A DNA stretch of 64,000 nucleotides from Aphrocallistes beatrix (GCA_963281255.1 OY725493.1:4681857-4745856); one strand, 5' to 3'. Positions 14,401 to 21,838 are shown, counted from the stretch's first letter. Notes: a model not told the origin generated them from the letters alone. Numbers and translations are program-made.

Positions 14401-17000
14401 TAAAGTCAGTCTATTCACAGTTCTCTTGTATTCCTGATTCTCTCGCGAAATTTGCCTGCTCTCTCTGTTGCATCCGAGAGATGCAGCCTTATTACTTTTT
14501 CGATATAAATCTTCTCTATGATGTAATGAAATACTTATTCCTAGAGAATAAACTCGATCAAGTCAAGCCTTCCAATCTATCTCAACGTCCTAATCTAGTG
14601 CTAGAAGAGTTGACTGAAATTCTGAATCCTGATTCACGAGATTCTATCTTAGAGGAGTATCAAACGGGGATCAATTGGCCTGACAGCAAACATTTTGATG
14701 AGTCTAGGCAGCTAACTCAATCACTCAACGAAACTTTACTCCTAATCGTGAGAATGTTTGTCAAGAAAGCTATTGGACTATATTTACCATTCCTCAATCA
14801 GCATGATCGATTTGTATTCTTAATCATCTCTTCCCTCATCGCAAGTTCGTCAGCTGCTGAAGAGGAGTATTCGAGTTCTCTGATTTATTCGATCATCCGA
14901 AACCTCTCCAAATCTCCTCTCCAGACTAATAATGCCCTGACAAAGGTGTTAAAACCTGATTGGATTGAAGAGGTTCAATGGCGACACCTCATTAACACCC
15001 CTTTGAGTGCAAACTGCGTCAATTCACTCTTAAAATCCTTCTCTGATCGGCACACGGAATGGGAGACTTGGGTTGATAACAATTCTCTCCATTCATTCAG
15101 AAATATGCCAATTCAGGTATCAGCACTTGGAGAAGCGAACTGTATTCTCCACGCTGAAGCTGTGCTCATCTCACAAGCTCTCTTCCCCTTAGCCTCAAAT
15201 GAGATTTATATCGATTTAATTGATGATACCCTGGGTTATGATTTCTTCTCGTCATGTACACATCCTATTTCCCTATTCTTGACACCTCCAGAAGCAGACG
15301 CTAATATATTTCGGTCGAATATATTCTATTTCGTGACTCCACAAAATTCTGATATTAAATCCTTAACTCTTCAAAACGAATTGATTTCCTTTTCTGCATC
15401 TCAGGCGTGGGAAGTTAAAATATTCACTCACTTAGAAATATCGAATTTCCTCCATAATTTTGATGACGATGCGAATACGAACTTGTTTTTTATAAAAGAT
15501 TTCCACCTCGTCAAAGGAAGATTCCGCGAAAATTTCTTCACCAAAGCTTTCAATGCTTCAAATAAATTAATCAAAATTGTTTTGTGTGGAATATGGTCTG
15601 ATGATTTCCCAGAATCTCTGCCTGAAATTATAAATATAATCCCCATCGAAAATATTGATTTTCATCTATTTTCAAACGTATCTACTGCAGAACAAATCTA
15701 TCCGAATTTACACCATCTTTTTGAGTGTATTTTTAACAAAATTCCTAAGGAAATGAGACTGAAGATAGCTCATCATCCTTTTGAACAAACATGTTATCTA
15801 ATTGTCCTGTTCCATTGCTCTCTGATAACTAGACGTAACTGCTACTTCCAGTGTTCTCACACAAACATTTCCATAACTATCCTCTGTGGAGTTTTAGAAG
15901 ATTTTATTCAACTGAAAACAAATGAATCTGATAATCATTTGAATTTTCCACGAGACAGTGAGATGTTACTGATCCTATCGAAGGGATACGCACTAACCAA
16001 CTTATCACCATTATGCCATTACGGACTCTTTTCAGAGCAAGTTCTGGGCATTTCTCATCTAGTTATTGATAACTATTTGAAGAAGCATAGTCAGCATTTA
16101 CTCCCGACAACGAATTATTTCACAAAACTTGGCAATTTGATTAAAAAGAAATTTTCTATTACAACTGACATTCCACTAACATTGTACACTCCTCCACTAC
16201 CCCTCGAGACTTTCCCAAAGGTGAAGTCGCTACCTTTCCATATCCCGACTCTTTTTGTAGAATTAGAAAAGGCAATGAAACTATTAGCCCCAATCCCAAA
16301 TGAATTGACAGTAGCAGTAGAGAAGGGGTCTCCACTCTTCTATTACGTCATAGCGAACGAGTTAAGAAGTGCACACAAACTCCTCTTAGACGTGTCTCGA
16401 CACTGCACTTCTCTTCAACACCACTTAAAAACTGGTGTAGCATTCATACCCAGAAAACTGATACAGATCGCAGATTCCTTGTCAGAACAGCGTGTATATC
16501 ACGAGTTTTCTGATGCATACAATCCAACAGGCAAAGCATTGCATTTCCATTCTTGGCTGAGTAGATTGATCGATCACTTCAATCAATTGAAAAGATGGTC
16601 TCTTTATCCATTGGATATTTCGTCCGCTCTTGATTTGAGCTGTTTCAAACAGATTACACTTCTCATCGATTCAATGTTAAAAGAAACTCAGTTTTCTGAC
16701 ATTTCTTCTGATATTATCATTGCACGATGGCACTCAGATATGAAACTCAAGACTCCTATAAATAAGAAATATATTCTTAACGTTAGAGGATGTATTGACA
16801 CCTTCTCAAATTGTATTTACACTGAAATTACTTCAGAATCAGGAACTAGTGTTAACATACCTCTGCTAGCGTTTCCACGTCAATTTCTTGACTCAAGTTA
16901 CGTAAACGGCGAAGAAGAGATACTGAATCTGAAGTTGGATTCTAAGAGCACATCAATCCTCTGTTCTGTTTCCTGTCCAGCTGGCCTTACCTCCAGCTAG
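2490..17000 (+). CDS. Dynein heavy chain-like protein with degenerate AAA1 (DNHD1-like), single exon
   Basis: One uninterrupted frame of 4836 residues, normal for dynein heavy chains. Landmarks: an N-terminal tail (DHC_N1-like, about 100-700); a linker (DHC_N2, about 1250-1760) with DRHWKLI and PRFYFIS signatures; six AAA-like modules from about 1960; a coiled-coil stalk near 3330-3610; and a dynein C-terminal domain near 4670-4836. The AAA1 phosphate loop reads GKQGSGKIS (2005-2013), with Ile in place of the Thr/Ser after Lys. The Walker B that is CFDEFNR in motors reads CFRCIDN (from C2055), losing both acidic residues. AAA2 (GPSSSGKT, 2358-2365) and AAA3 (GDLGSGKS, 2706-2713) keep Walker A. 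AAA4 has no recognisable loop. ATP hydrolysis at AAA1 drives motility, so this is probably not a conventional motor. Length and loss of AAA1 motifs suggest DNHD1, a sperm-flagellum protein in mammals; orthology is inferred. Confidence 0.85.
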   Translation: MEADKRINWIEARILYSLKPFTSNINSQINLPNNRPFLTAFLRRSSRRILEISSSSLGDVSFSHSTTSRNIIKSQYFIKYPHINIVQRKDLHESILSLDITSSSIQDIDWIILNLFVPYLLGGDQNKVLLSLGNVFDLTRAFINTLAPDFTLPQIIIPRQFHQSTPNLSSLFEDLASSWLCGIRHALVSPADNFLVSKNNHSSPIHEIKFLKQKVETYTKICRLFRSEIFVYVYQLLKCNKSWIIKTIQDLFESTNELLNESKGLLVYLYPLEKWLHMCLDHTPSLRHKYIKPICRIVYLVWTECAFYQDQSHFNSLLSGVIGFVLELVQGYFPEDLFSDPLQSIDKIQSALFLCYAFQGSYIDAKIEADHRLDRFRDDMRLEVDALPEALRSKHELDKIRKSLPCKWPSRKDKIYQKFAKTVNRLQDLLEIVKTLFDFEDIKVIVQNGKDFSETFKEYLGDIHSKFLACMKPILKIETNLFDLDQNENFERVFFAFRNQIEELESRIITILKSYLVPSCDLLNLRRMLLFESLLSRTKIRISMLEFFSKLIQNLRAHISDVQSLVSEHKDSRGFHHFIPNPISIFLYFQALEHRLETPYKLLLQISPDLFNVSESHPAFEEYNSVKKRLEKLSDDFQFIQPDISEDLHHLLRSPILISTGDNQTPAPSFQPWILHDIYIAEYIVKLGHSTSMIPNSILTLLDRTTNMELYPQISKLFHAIHKFDKIWNSRTSPKYRLFTQQIQDCKQLVERGLTEVTWESVVLKDFLQQFISAVFTNLDHSLNQTEQALNSIKSTVHSWRSQSNDLFGTAPPYTVQPLNELSQKLKVNSAEYDNFIIRSQEKILQILTNLSNSFYISTNSAQWKQFLQYIDQMVYRGITSQTSKSFSSIQLYLSPLQSGSESTSMRGLFSVDLKITGDTLSFHPSLYPKGQSSSLVEHIKLWVTGVYKRNINIHPFALPKHTFIESLKNDSFFTNLINDFDFILLDDLRNCHVILHKFSQYAFLWNNDCNSYFRSFISPRANSPDNPTLSGSIDMPLDTSQGSPNSSARLNEYAFLYPNLYAQTQGNFKGKLPMLDDFEKEISIYSSLKQELLEMPQYINIGAVVIDAKSIRSFLLSLCANWIYTFCDYLQDKVILVLEDINFLVEKIEPEVCKIGQCTTDMSQLITNMRIFHNLRNKKSDIKQKFSTLQRANHILERFEFTLRPDIHEFYLTTPRKLDRLKTAFEMAMQKIRPSITSHKSSIIEELRAFQEEILTINAQFHRSDLFNSDCPSKDARELIEEFGHKISDLQEKSKDLCELQSFLDTPLVNLTSLQKLLDSYRTIRKVWLLVEEVTHTTKLLKRDMWRKQVPEEILQKLQELMAKVDKIPSEAMQWDITVSIIDYLDELKSIYPLLKLLQTSTIRDRHWKLILKLSPNPRVGSGTITDASILIKLSFGKLIDLGIHHCLQQVEAIVEKSKTEVTSESIISKFEEFWFGYIFKLEDYVRPVPNQPNLAHESDLSIPSSNSSNENLFHTPSGTIRRPSKGLHNTSKLSGINSIGLPEAPATDPIVKLANVSEVFETLDSHITELESVLNSPTSLAFLSDLKPWQLKFHRIETVLKMWVETQENWMLADNFFSWSDIRQQLSQEVIGFIVVDKQWRKLMKELQADPHVMRACYMEGRLALLEEINQCLEQTRSAIYRYFENFKVIYPRFYFISSAHIQTYIANLNDLKLLSRSIHMLFPGVRELDISTPQGGTNPTIAGVITTHGSSMQLNSPIHLKHFDKATSFLNEFSNNLHDTLRDYFSASIDKVTSEKPFEQLDISQMTHFLLSEMSHAKSSEIFLLLIRVLFSSLLQRLVSSNDVSQLKYTLSSLEKLNILVYRFMTDDSFDDMSWFSENIAGGPSDGADPDEASFQQEAITMPIYLRIQNFLMTLFYFKGVTQSLLAIEGDLGASFDWQSSVKHFIQEDRLSCTMSIGRTAVPYGFEFQGDFKEIVLTPNTDRCYSHLLQAVGTNYGGLLVGKQGSGKISTIKQFCYLMGRSLFEYSCSTHSSIEYLKDFIIGANCSKAIVCFRCIDNLAPNLLSIFVETIRASFSGSLTTNRIDSLSPNDSSSFSRGTVLATAQQYNVTSGDDSISGNVFIPHILMPDIRAITNFLLYVSGFQFSHDLSLRLLQFYEMYSVLVDSMSLSYLSLFKLRHLLIIASNKLDNNPFNYVPSYKLDLRSTSLTQHRSFTETQLEEISQRPKSTQRLISNDLGSNQDDDDDAKEREELKRHEFEIFRDSLTDYIPILACFLQETQISKLNEITLKLFSTETKEKIYLNLSLPTENEFFTQNVSLQKVLKNLRLEPDERFTAKVGEVWKALKLHHMVCLLGPSSSGKTSAINVCSSLFKDLNHSAVVHTILPQAIGNDKLFGTYDVQQQTWTKGLLTSLFANCFFSSVKNELDTRTHYWFHLDGTLDRLHCDILSTFNFEDYTLTLPSKQKMPLLPNARIIIECDNSEFLTPSMIAKLGIISFNSVLSWETILLSWLATQTEADSFEWKYLFEKYIDVIMTCLFPNTQNTEQHALRKLSSKTRKNLNRTQFTFAVNLSQVSLISSFISLLNSLIISSPNPSKSFKEVLLNFAAVWAIGSCLNEQSRAFFNTVWLELFQGPNTFPLGSNIWSYIPSPESQTFVNPRFIPFTYSKENLFKRMPFISNPESETIFCLLEHLSANNIPILISGDLGSGKSLLVERLFKSLEGSDFDQRYTLTFRCNALSTSSNLWSDLRSELVWNSSNDIYVPDNKMKLHYLIEDVHLIDVPNQESNSVTEMLRWIASGTELFDFETFLRKRVDLINFVVTCNSQLTSRNSRFTKHFFIHHYQYPSFDSQVSIFGRLLSWHFNCSPSVSKSGTASINHNFIKSIVSLSVELQSSLKHLFVQTQERILYIFTLRDIGNIFRSMCLILDVNCSIKDFIQLWNHEVYWTYEQRLVNSNDIAQFTQLKRRLIPKYFDSCAIKNYLGQPLEHFTFVKSALGHITIPHAHSLLSEYRVLKDKDKLQELVNRPFMKHSIKNWFALPFTLDLLNRISLHLFNSPDASNLLIIGKSQIASTVSLVASTFHFNLERISYHFASHSDETKSSEDHCTYLRTSAYNREVFDSFMKDLYTRAGVNMEKILLLLDYREMKNRDFFLRILEFVDNCQLSHLFSLEQRGNIVNALRTHVLRTSGVFSESLAWRIFLDNVKNNLKIIINVKRLDIQFYHIVYSMPSLFNRLKCIRCSQWNNAELGVLCEYSLKHYFPSQVDLKPKLRNIIIDLLPILMTDLCNNLNYSHINIPGNDSFHSFTIKFCKSFGSIYLKRLAQQRILQCAIQNLESIEKGKEKIESECPNREFVLTDKKASCTDLIRLIGQQSISISESATSLQRLGQHIDYLINIQPKLSDALQLAELESKNKIEAIVNSTKGINHENIEWLKAHSKDHEVSNILIVFVSLFKLSQDTLPFSRTIRRLLSNSERFISQIVDFHESNKTLSESNLISIQEVLTQDISTEYDSGAVLTKITQWLRAIAEYYDVVMHKLCPLEKRIELNWSSIEQLKYAKEALEIKISTSNESIFNLHSSLFQSSLSLTHFVNMYKEQNEDLENRAILIGDLGTLPEVWQKCSQISDENAISLIIATAFSYGYVLFLSAFPVEDQMNILLRVWPKSLAKLNLNCIWTDALNSRFNNLLSLDNLAHVMTSCKSEDSNSFLQIINALCYFIYNDDTKEYLTPLKPVIYTLAKKFLKSSFANWFSISSSSPYSISDLTNIPTHSEIDLISYNTHLYDSLRDAIVKGQPLLVKHLNTLIDPVLNPLFALAFFLSQERNANTPTHLAGRTIIPQKNFKIFFSRNTPSFCNPLIFSNSTYHINLSASHLLCHEVCLQNLLTNHSLYQSWTDIFSFVTGKESKIQSILCTITSNLAESFRCDIKTGTSYLTPDFDFSNVAYQSTQELVTLMRLRPYIQQLRDYAENSVKSVYSQFSCIPDSLAKFACSLCCIREMQPYYFFDINLLYDVMKYLFLENKLDQVKPSNLSQRPNLVLEELTEILNPDSRDSILEEYQTGINWPDSKHFDESRQLTQSLNETLLLIVRMFVKKAIGLYLPFLNQHDRFVFLIISSLIASSSAAEEEYSSSLIYSIIRNLSKSPLQTNNALTKVLKPDWIEEVQWRHLINTPLSANCVNSLLKSFSDRHTEWETWVDNNSLHSFRNMPIQVSALGEANCILHAEAVLISQALFPLASNEIYIDLIDDTLGYDFFSSCTHPISLFLTPPEADANIFRSNIFYFVTPQNSDIKSLTLQNELISFSASQAWEVKIFTHLEISNFLHNFDDDANTNLFFIKDFHLVKGRFRENFFTKAFNASNKLIKIVLCGIWSDDFPESLPEIINIIPIENIDFHLFSNVSTAEQIYPNLHHLFECIFNKIPKEMRLKIAHHPFEQTCYLIVLFHCSLITRRNCYFQCSHTNISITILCGVLEDFIQLKTNESDNHLNFPRDSEMLLILSKGYALTNLSPLCHYGLFSEQVLGISHLVIDNYLKKHSQHLLPTTNYFTKLGNLIKKKFSITTDIPLTLYTPPLPLETFPKVKSLPFHIPTLFVELEKAMKLLAPIPNELTVAVEKGSPLFYYVIANELRSAHKLLLDVSRHCTSLQHHLKTGVAFIPRKLIQIADSLSEQRVYHEFSDAYNPTGKALHFHSWLSRLIDHFNQLKRWSLYPLDISSALDLSCFKQITLLIDSMLKETQFSDISSDIIIARWHSDMKLKTPINKKYILNVRGCIDTFSNCIYTEITSESGTSVNIPLLAFPRQFLDSSYVNGEEEILNLKLDSKSTSILCSVSCPAGLTSS

Positions 17001-17390
17001 CTCACACGTAGGTAACCTTGTCACTTTATTTTTCTAATTGATTCGTTCACTTGACGAATTCTCAATATTTATTATTTGTTATTTTATCCCTAATGTCATA
17101 TATTATTCGAAATTGTAGTGTGTTTTCATGTTCCTATGTTTTGTTCGAAATAATGGGCAGGGTCTCATCCAGGAAAATGAGTGACAATGTGAGCTTAATT
17201 CTTATTCAGATTATAATTATTACTCAAGGATGTCCCTCCTGCGTGCAAATCCTATATGGACACTGATAGGGTATGGTGTTGCCTCATGGAAATAGAGCAC
17301 TCTTATTCTTGGGCCATTTCGAATCTTAACAATCCAACAATGGATAATGTAGATCAATACTAACAACCTTAAGTTTAATTATACTATATA
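17001..17390. other. Intergenic spacer
   Basis: The 3' flank of the dynein-like gene. No gene or structured repeat was recognised before the transposon at 17391. Confidence 0.35.
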
Positions 17391-17578
17391 CAGTAGAACT
17401 CGGTTAGTACGTACCCCTCCGGGAAGCGGAAAAAAGTACGTACTATCCGTAAGTACGTACTAACCGAGTTGATATTACATAGGAATCTATATAATAAATG
17501 AATTTTGGTTCAGAGAAATGAGTACGTACTAAGCCGAAGTACGTCTTATCCCGAGTACGTACTAACCGAGTTCTACTG
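17391..17578. mobile_element. 188-bp MITE with TA target duplication, copy 1
   Basis: A non-coding element with terminal inverted repeats beginning CAGTAGAACTCGGTTAGTAC, flanked by TA on both sides (17389-17390 and 17579-17580). Several copies of a TAGTACGTACT-type palindromic motif lie below the termini. They could be transposase binding sites. TA duplication and CAGT termini fit the Tc1/mariner-pogo group. A nearly identical copy in opposite orientation lies at 37038-37225. No transposase is encoded, so it would depend on an enzyme supplied elsewhere. Confidence 0.85.
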
Positions 17579-17924
17579 TACTTAGTAATATTGGCTATTA
17601 AAATTTTCATTGTGCAATGGGGGTTTCCCCTTCTTTTATACCTTACATCCCTGGTTAAGACGAGTCTTCTTCCTAATCAAGTCTAATTCTCCATTAATCT
17701 GCATCCAATGCTGTGGAGAACCTCACAAACTCTCCTACTACATTATATATGCGGTTATAATCAATTTATTTTATTCCGAGTATTTCAAGGTAGCACGTAT
17801 CTACATTTCATTTCAGATGAAATGTCTGATATCAACAAAAAGTAAACTAAAATTAACAATGCATTCTTGATTTACTATCATTAGTAGTGCATTCAATTTA
17901 TCTCAAGAAGCAGACAGAGAATCG

Positions 17925-18377
17925 ATGGTGCCGAAGGAGGTAGCGGGCCTCCTCACCCTTATAATCCTAGCCTTGTTGAAGGGACTGGTGAGTGGAATGG
18001 ATGAAGAGACTTGTCAATCCATGGGCTTCTTTCCAGATAAGCTCATGTGCTCGACTTGTGAAGAAATGCTGAAGTTTGATTTAGAAAAGGTAAGAGAAGT
18101 TTGCATACAATGTTGCCAGGAAGATGAAGAAAGGCAGACCGTCAAGTATACAAAGGCGATTTTGGAGGTGTGCAAATGAAAATTGGGAGCTTTTCCCCAG
18201 ATACAAGCTTTTGTTAATGGGGACAAAGCTCGCAAGTTTCCGAACCTCTCGATTAAATACCCGAGGGGAGCCAGCCCCTCCCTCAAAATGGTTGATGGAA
18301 ATGAAGTCGTCAAGGTTATGAATATTGAAAGCTGGTCAACTGACACAGTAGAAGAATACCTCCTGGAGTATTTGTAA
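17925..18377 (+). CDS. SELENOF: Selenoprotein F (15 kDa selenoprotein), UGA read as selenocysteine
   Basis: An ATG at 17925 starts a signal peptide (residues 1-24), then a Cys-rich segment with CSTCEEML and CIQCCQEDE, as in the UGGT-binding N-terminal domain of SELENOF. The frame reaches a TGA at 18177-18179 after ILEVCK. It continues in the same frame with KLGAFPQIQAFVNGDK to a TAA at 18375-18377. The family has the same layout, ILEVCxU-KLGxFPQ-QAFV, so the TGA encodes selenocysteine in a C-K-U redox motif (C-G-U in mammals). The product is 150 residues, normal for the family. It is an ER-lumen thioredoxin-like oxidoreductase that works with UDP-glucose:glycoprotein glucosyltransferase in folding control. 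A SECIS-like hairpin lies in the 3' flank. A conventional reading as an 84-residue protein would cut the domain in half. Confidence 0.93.
18177..18179 (+). other. UGA selenocysteine codon
   Basis: An in-frame TGA between ILEVCK and KLGAFP, at the position of the selenocysteine in animal SELENOF. The coding frame continues for 65 codons beyond it with clear family similarity. Confidence 0.9.
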
Positions 18378-18400
18378 TGGTTCAATGGTGTGATGATATC

Positions 18401-18460
18401 TGGACTGAAGTGTGATGGCATAAAGGAAAAGAGATCCCATTATGCTTGATTTTTTCACCT
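18401..18460 (+). promoter_or_regulatory. Candidate SECIS element
   Basis: About 230 nt downstream of the UGA codon. A 5' TGAT (18413-18416) faces a 3' TGAT (18447-18450), which can form the non-Watson-Crick GA/AG quartet. Between them GCATAAAGG pairs with CCATTATGC (one mismatch) and closes a loop beginning AAAA, giving the unpaired apical adenines. Outside the quartet TGAA pairs with TTCA, extended by GG/CC. This matches the eukaryotic SECIS layout and lies in the expected 3' UTR. Folding was done by eye. Confidence 0.7.
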
Positions 18461-18680
18461 TGTATCAAAATATTTTGAACCAATGCTTGATAATATTGAT
18501 TAAATTGTTAATATAATAATTCAGGATATATGATATTTCTTAAGTTGCTTCTATTTTTTTATCGCAGTAAAGGAATATGTTTTATGTGTACTATCACAAT
18601 CATGAGAGAACCAATATATTAATGGAAGTGAATAGAAATGGGTATTTGAAAGTAATCATTAGGCTCATTACATAATACAT

Positions 18681-19649
18681 TCAATCATCACGTAATTTGT
18701 AATATTGTCTAAGCATCGGGGTGTGAGGTGAATTAACATCTCTTCTAGGTCGTTCCACCTGTACATTTATTCGCAGATAATTAAAGTAAGTAATAGCCGC
18801 AGTCAGAAGCCCGATAAGCATTCCAGCAAGAATGTCGTGGAAGTGATGCTTGAAATCGTCGAGTCGAGACAGAGAGACCAATAATGCGCTGAGAGCAAAG
18901 AGAAGACTGAGCATTGAGCGTATGCCCCTAGGAATGTATAGTTTCGTTTCCAAGTAGAGTATAAGATAGGTCATGCTGTAGGTGATGGAAGAGGAATGGC
19001 CAGATGGGAATGAGAGTCTCGCGCTCCTAACTAGACCAGGGGATCCCGTACAGGTGTAGTTGGTCACGTATATGTAATAACCCGTCATGCTTTTGCATGG
19101 GAATTGGGAGAAGTCAGCCTTGCACACGGCATGGAAATGTGGACGTAGTTCTCCAACTGATACTTTGAACGTTAATGTTATTACCATAGTTATCAGGTAA
19201 CCGACGATGAAGGCGTATAAGATATAGGCGAATTTCCATATCCAATAAGGGATTTCTATCTGACGGCATGTGCAATTAAATTTAACTACGAGCGTTTTAG
19301 CCTTCGCCAAAGTCTGTAGGCGTTTCCTGTCATATCTGTGTGAGTTGTGTTCAAGGGCACTCAGGAAAATGAAAATAGAGATGTTTAGTATTATAAAAAA
19401 ATACAGATCGAAATAAGGGATTGTGGAATCGCGGTAAGGGTAACGGATGTTGGTGTCGTCGCAAAAAAATCCGAGTTGGTTGACTGGAAAATCTTCTCTT
19501 GTCAAAATTCCGAGCGCGACCGCTAGAATGATAGGAAGTGCAGAATCAATTACGAACTGTAAAATGGAATATACTGTCTTGAAGTGATGGTTCGAATACC
19601 TGTTGTTTCCAAGGCGATCGATGTCTACGTGAAGTATGTGATTTTCCAT
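18681..19649 (-). CDS. PLPP: Phospholipid phosphatase (lipid phosphate phosphatase, PAP2 family)
   Basis: A single exon of 322 residues, close to the usual 285-320. Six hydrophobic helices are visible. All three PAP2 catalytic motifs are intact: C1 KVSVGELRPHF (K-x6-RP type), C2 PSGHSS, and C3 SRLDDFKHHFHD (SR-x5-H-x3-D type). The extracellular loop between C1 and C2 carries Cys residues and N-glycosylation sequons (NYT), as in PLPP1-3. These enzymes dephosphorylate lysophosphatidate, phosphatidate, ceramide-1-phosphate and sphingosine-1-phosphate at the plasma membrane. The gene is divergent from LAMTOR4 with 258 bp between the two ATGs, suggesting a shared promoter region. Which vertebrate paralogue it corresponds to cannot be told. 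Confidence 0.92.
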   Translation of the reverse strand: MENHILHVDIDRLGNNRYSNHHFKTVYSILQFVIDSALPIILAVALGILTREDFPVNQLGFFCDDTNIRYPYRDSTIPYFDLYFFIILNISIFIFLSALEHNSHRYDRKRLQTLAKAKTLVVKFNCTCRQIEIPYWIWKFAYILYAFIVGYLITMVITLTFKVSVGELRPHFHAVCKADFSQFPCKSMTGYYIYVTNYTCTGSPGLVRSARLSFPSGHSSSITYSMTYLILYLETKLYIPRGIRSMLSLLFALSALLVSLSRLDDFKHHFHDILAGMLIGLLTAAITYFNYLRINVQVERPRRDVNSPHTPMLRQYYKLRDD

Positions 19650-19907
19650 TCTGAATTGTACCTCTAGGAAATCTGAATAGAATAATTGAAGAGTTAGTAG
19701 AAGAGTGAAATTCGTTAGTGAATGATACTATTTATAGACTCGTTAGTTCGTTCAGGTGATTGTCCTTCATTAGTGATGTTATGAATCAGAAACCTAACAA
19801 ATTGAGATTTATTCATTAATAACATTAATTTATTGAATTAACATTTTATTTTGATCTCATGGTTAATAATTTTGTTTCACAAGTTCAACTAAATATTAGT
19901 CTTATAA
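19650..19907. promoter_or_regulatory. Short divergent intergenic region (probable bidirectional promoter)
   Basis: 258 bp separate the start codons of the phospholipid phosphatase (-) and LAMTOR4 (+). Both promoters and 5' UTRs must lie here unless there are non-coding upstream exons. No specific binding site was recognised. Confidence 0.45.
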
Positions 19908-20201
19908 ATGGCCTCAGCCTACAATCAGAATTTTGAAAATGTCCAGAACTTATTGGGGTCGCTTGTACTGGATGAAGAAGAAGGAATTCGATACTCGGCA
20001 GGAGAACTTGAGAATCAACAGAACATTGCTGATGTCATGTGTCACATTCTCAGATCTTGTCAACGCTTTCTGACTTCTGCCGACACCAGTTCGGACGTTA
20101 TCTACAGACTCATCGTTAGCTACCCCTCATTTTCATATATTGTCACTTTTGACAATAAGAAAAAAATGATTTATATTGCTAAGGTTGGATTATGCGACTA
20201 A
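19908..20201 (+). CDS. LAMTOR4: Ragulator complex protein LAMTOR4
   Basis: A single exon of 97 residues; the human protein has 99. The segment LLGSLVLDEEEGIRYSAGEL lines up with human QLGYLVLSEGAVLASSGDL. It is followed by an EN-rich turn, a helix, and the beta strands of a roadblock-type fold (YIVTFDNKKKMIYIAKV). LAMTOR4 is one of five Ragulator subunits that anchor Rag GTPases on the lysosome for mTORC1 activation. The start is the first ATG and the N-terminus length agrees with the family. Small proteins of this fold diverge quickly, so the match rests mainly on the N-terminal half. Confidence 0.85.
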   Translation: MASAYNQNFENVQNLLGSLVLDEEEGIRYSAGELENQQNIADVMCHILRSCQRFLTSADTSSDVIYRLIVSYPSFSYIVTFDNKKKMIYIAKVGLCD

Positions 20202-21838
20202 TTAAATTGCTTTTGTTATAAAATCTATTCGAAGGTATGTACGTATATTTATAATTATTATTACAAAGTTTTCTACTCTACGTATTTGCTCTCTACTTGG
20301 AACAGATAATCCAACGCAAGGATAGGAATCAATTTGTGATGCTAAACTGTTTTCCTTGACATAGAGGATATACTATGAACTCATACGTACAATCAGCGAC
20401 TCCAATGTCTATTAATGGATATATTTAGGCTTCCACTTTATGTGAGAGACCATATACGATCGATTTCAATACGTACTTGACCCAACTATGATAGTGTAAC
20501 CAGCCTCCTGATACTTGATATGAATGGTGGAGGGTGTCTTAAATTTCTATAATGACTAACTCCTACGTAATCTATTCTCGCCTCTCCTCCCTAATAGGCG
20601 GTAATCATTTCGATTATGCTTATCTGAATTCATTTGTAATTCTAATAAATTGAGATTAGTGTCTAGTCCTGACTGAACAACTTCACTAGAGTATATCTAT
20701 TAGCGTGATGTTATGAATCATCTTACGCACGTACAATTCCTGTATGCACATATTAGCTATCATAAAGAACGACCATGATTCACTAGAAAATGTTTCAAGT
20801 TCAAGGAACCGATTATTGTAAGAACAGCGTTCAATTATATATACTACTCGTATATATATGTCGTATCATTGTTTGAAAGCACATATGAAAACTTACTCTT
20901 AGAATATGACTTCGTTGTAATAGACCCACAAAACCCCGCAAAGCTACTCGATAAATTTTCGGAAGCTTTAAGATAATTAAGTTAATTGGTTCTTAATTAA
21001 AAGATATGGGCACAATCCAGTTGATTTCGCGACCTTGTCCCTATAAGGTTTATTTCCTTTTCATTGTTCCTATTAATATTCCTATACTTCCATAGTGTAT
21101 ACCTTGCAGCCATTCATTTTAGTTTCAAATCTGTTCTTTCACGAATTCTATTATGTCTCCTAGTAAAAATACCTTCCAACGTATTCAGGTTTCCATGCAT
21201 GCATCGTACTACGTACGTCCATAATAGAACTGATCCTACATATACCAGCTTATCTTCGTAATAGTTAAAAGTGAAGTTCTGTGGCGATGTCTGACTAAAT
21301 CTGATTCACTTTTATCCACTCTTGGACAATAAGCAAGATGATGTATATTCAGTTTTTATTCCATAATTGCCATTCTATATAGAGAATGATTGATAATCAG
21401 TTGCCATAAAATATTGAAATTGGACATTATATCTTTGGCAAATCCTATAAATTATTTGTTTTCGTTGGCTCTTCTCAGAATATTCGTTAATTTTATTGAT
21501 TCATTCCATAAAATTGGCAGCTTATCGTCATGTTATCCTTTTCCTTCTCAGTTAAATTGGTGAAAACTTTGGTGAACACTTCCGTCATATCAAACATATT
21601 TTTGGTATGATTGTAGTATTTATTATTTCAATTAAGTTGTCTCGGTTTTAATCGAATCGAAATCGAGCTACTGTGAGTATTTCATTAATATTATTACGAG
21701 AGTTAACTATACGAAATTAACCGCCGTGTTTTTAAATACACGTATATTGAAATGGTTTACTACCCAATACTGCTGGACTAGTCAAATAATTTCATTTTTT
21801 TCACACTCTTAGATTCAATTAATTATAATCTCCACTTT
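20202..21838. other. Intergenic, no gene seen
   Basis: About 1.6 kb of AT-rich DNA with no convincing coding exon, RNA gene or structured repeat. A short run of TATATA occurs near 20840-20860. It contains the 5' flank of UGCG. Confidence 0.4.

Noticed and set aside
17051-17870. Short open frames between the dynein-like gene and SELENOF
   Set aside because: AT-rich, hydrophobic, without homology or coding composition, and interrupted by the MITE.
18014-18421. 135-codon open frame on the minus strand over SELENOF
   Set aside because: Antisense shadow of SELENOF; the plus-strand protein is clearly recognised.
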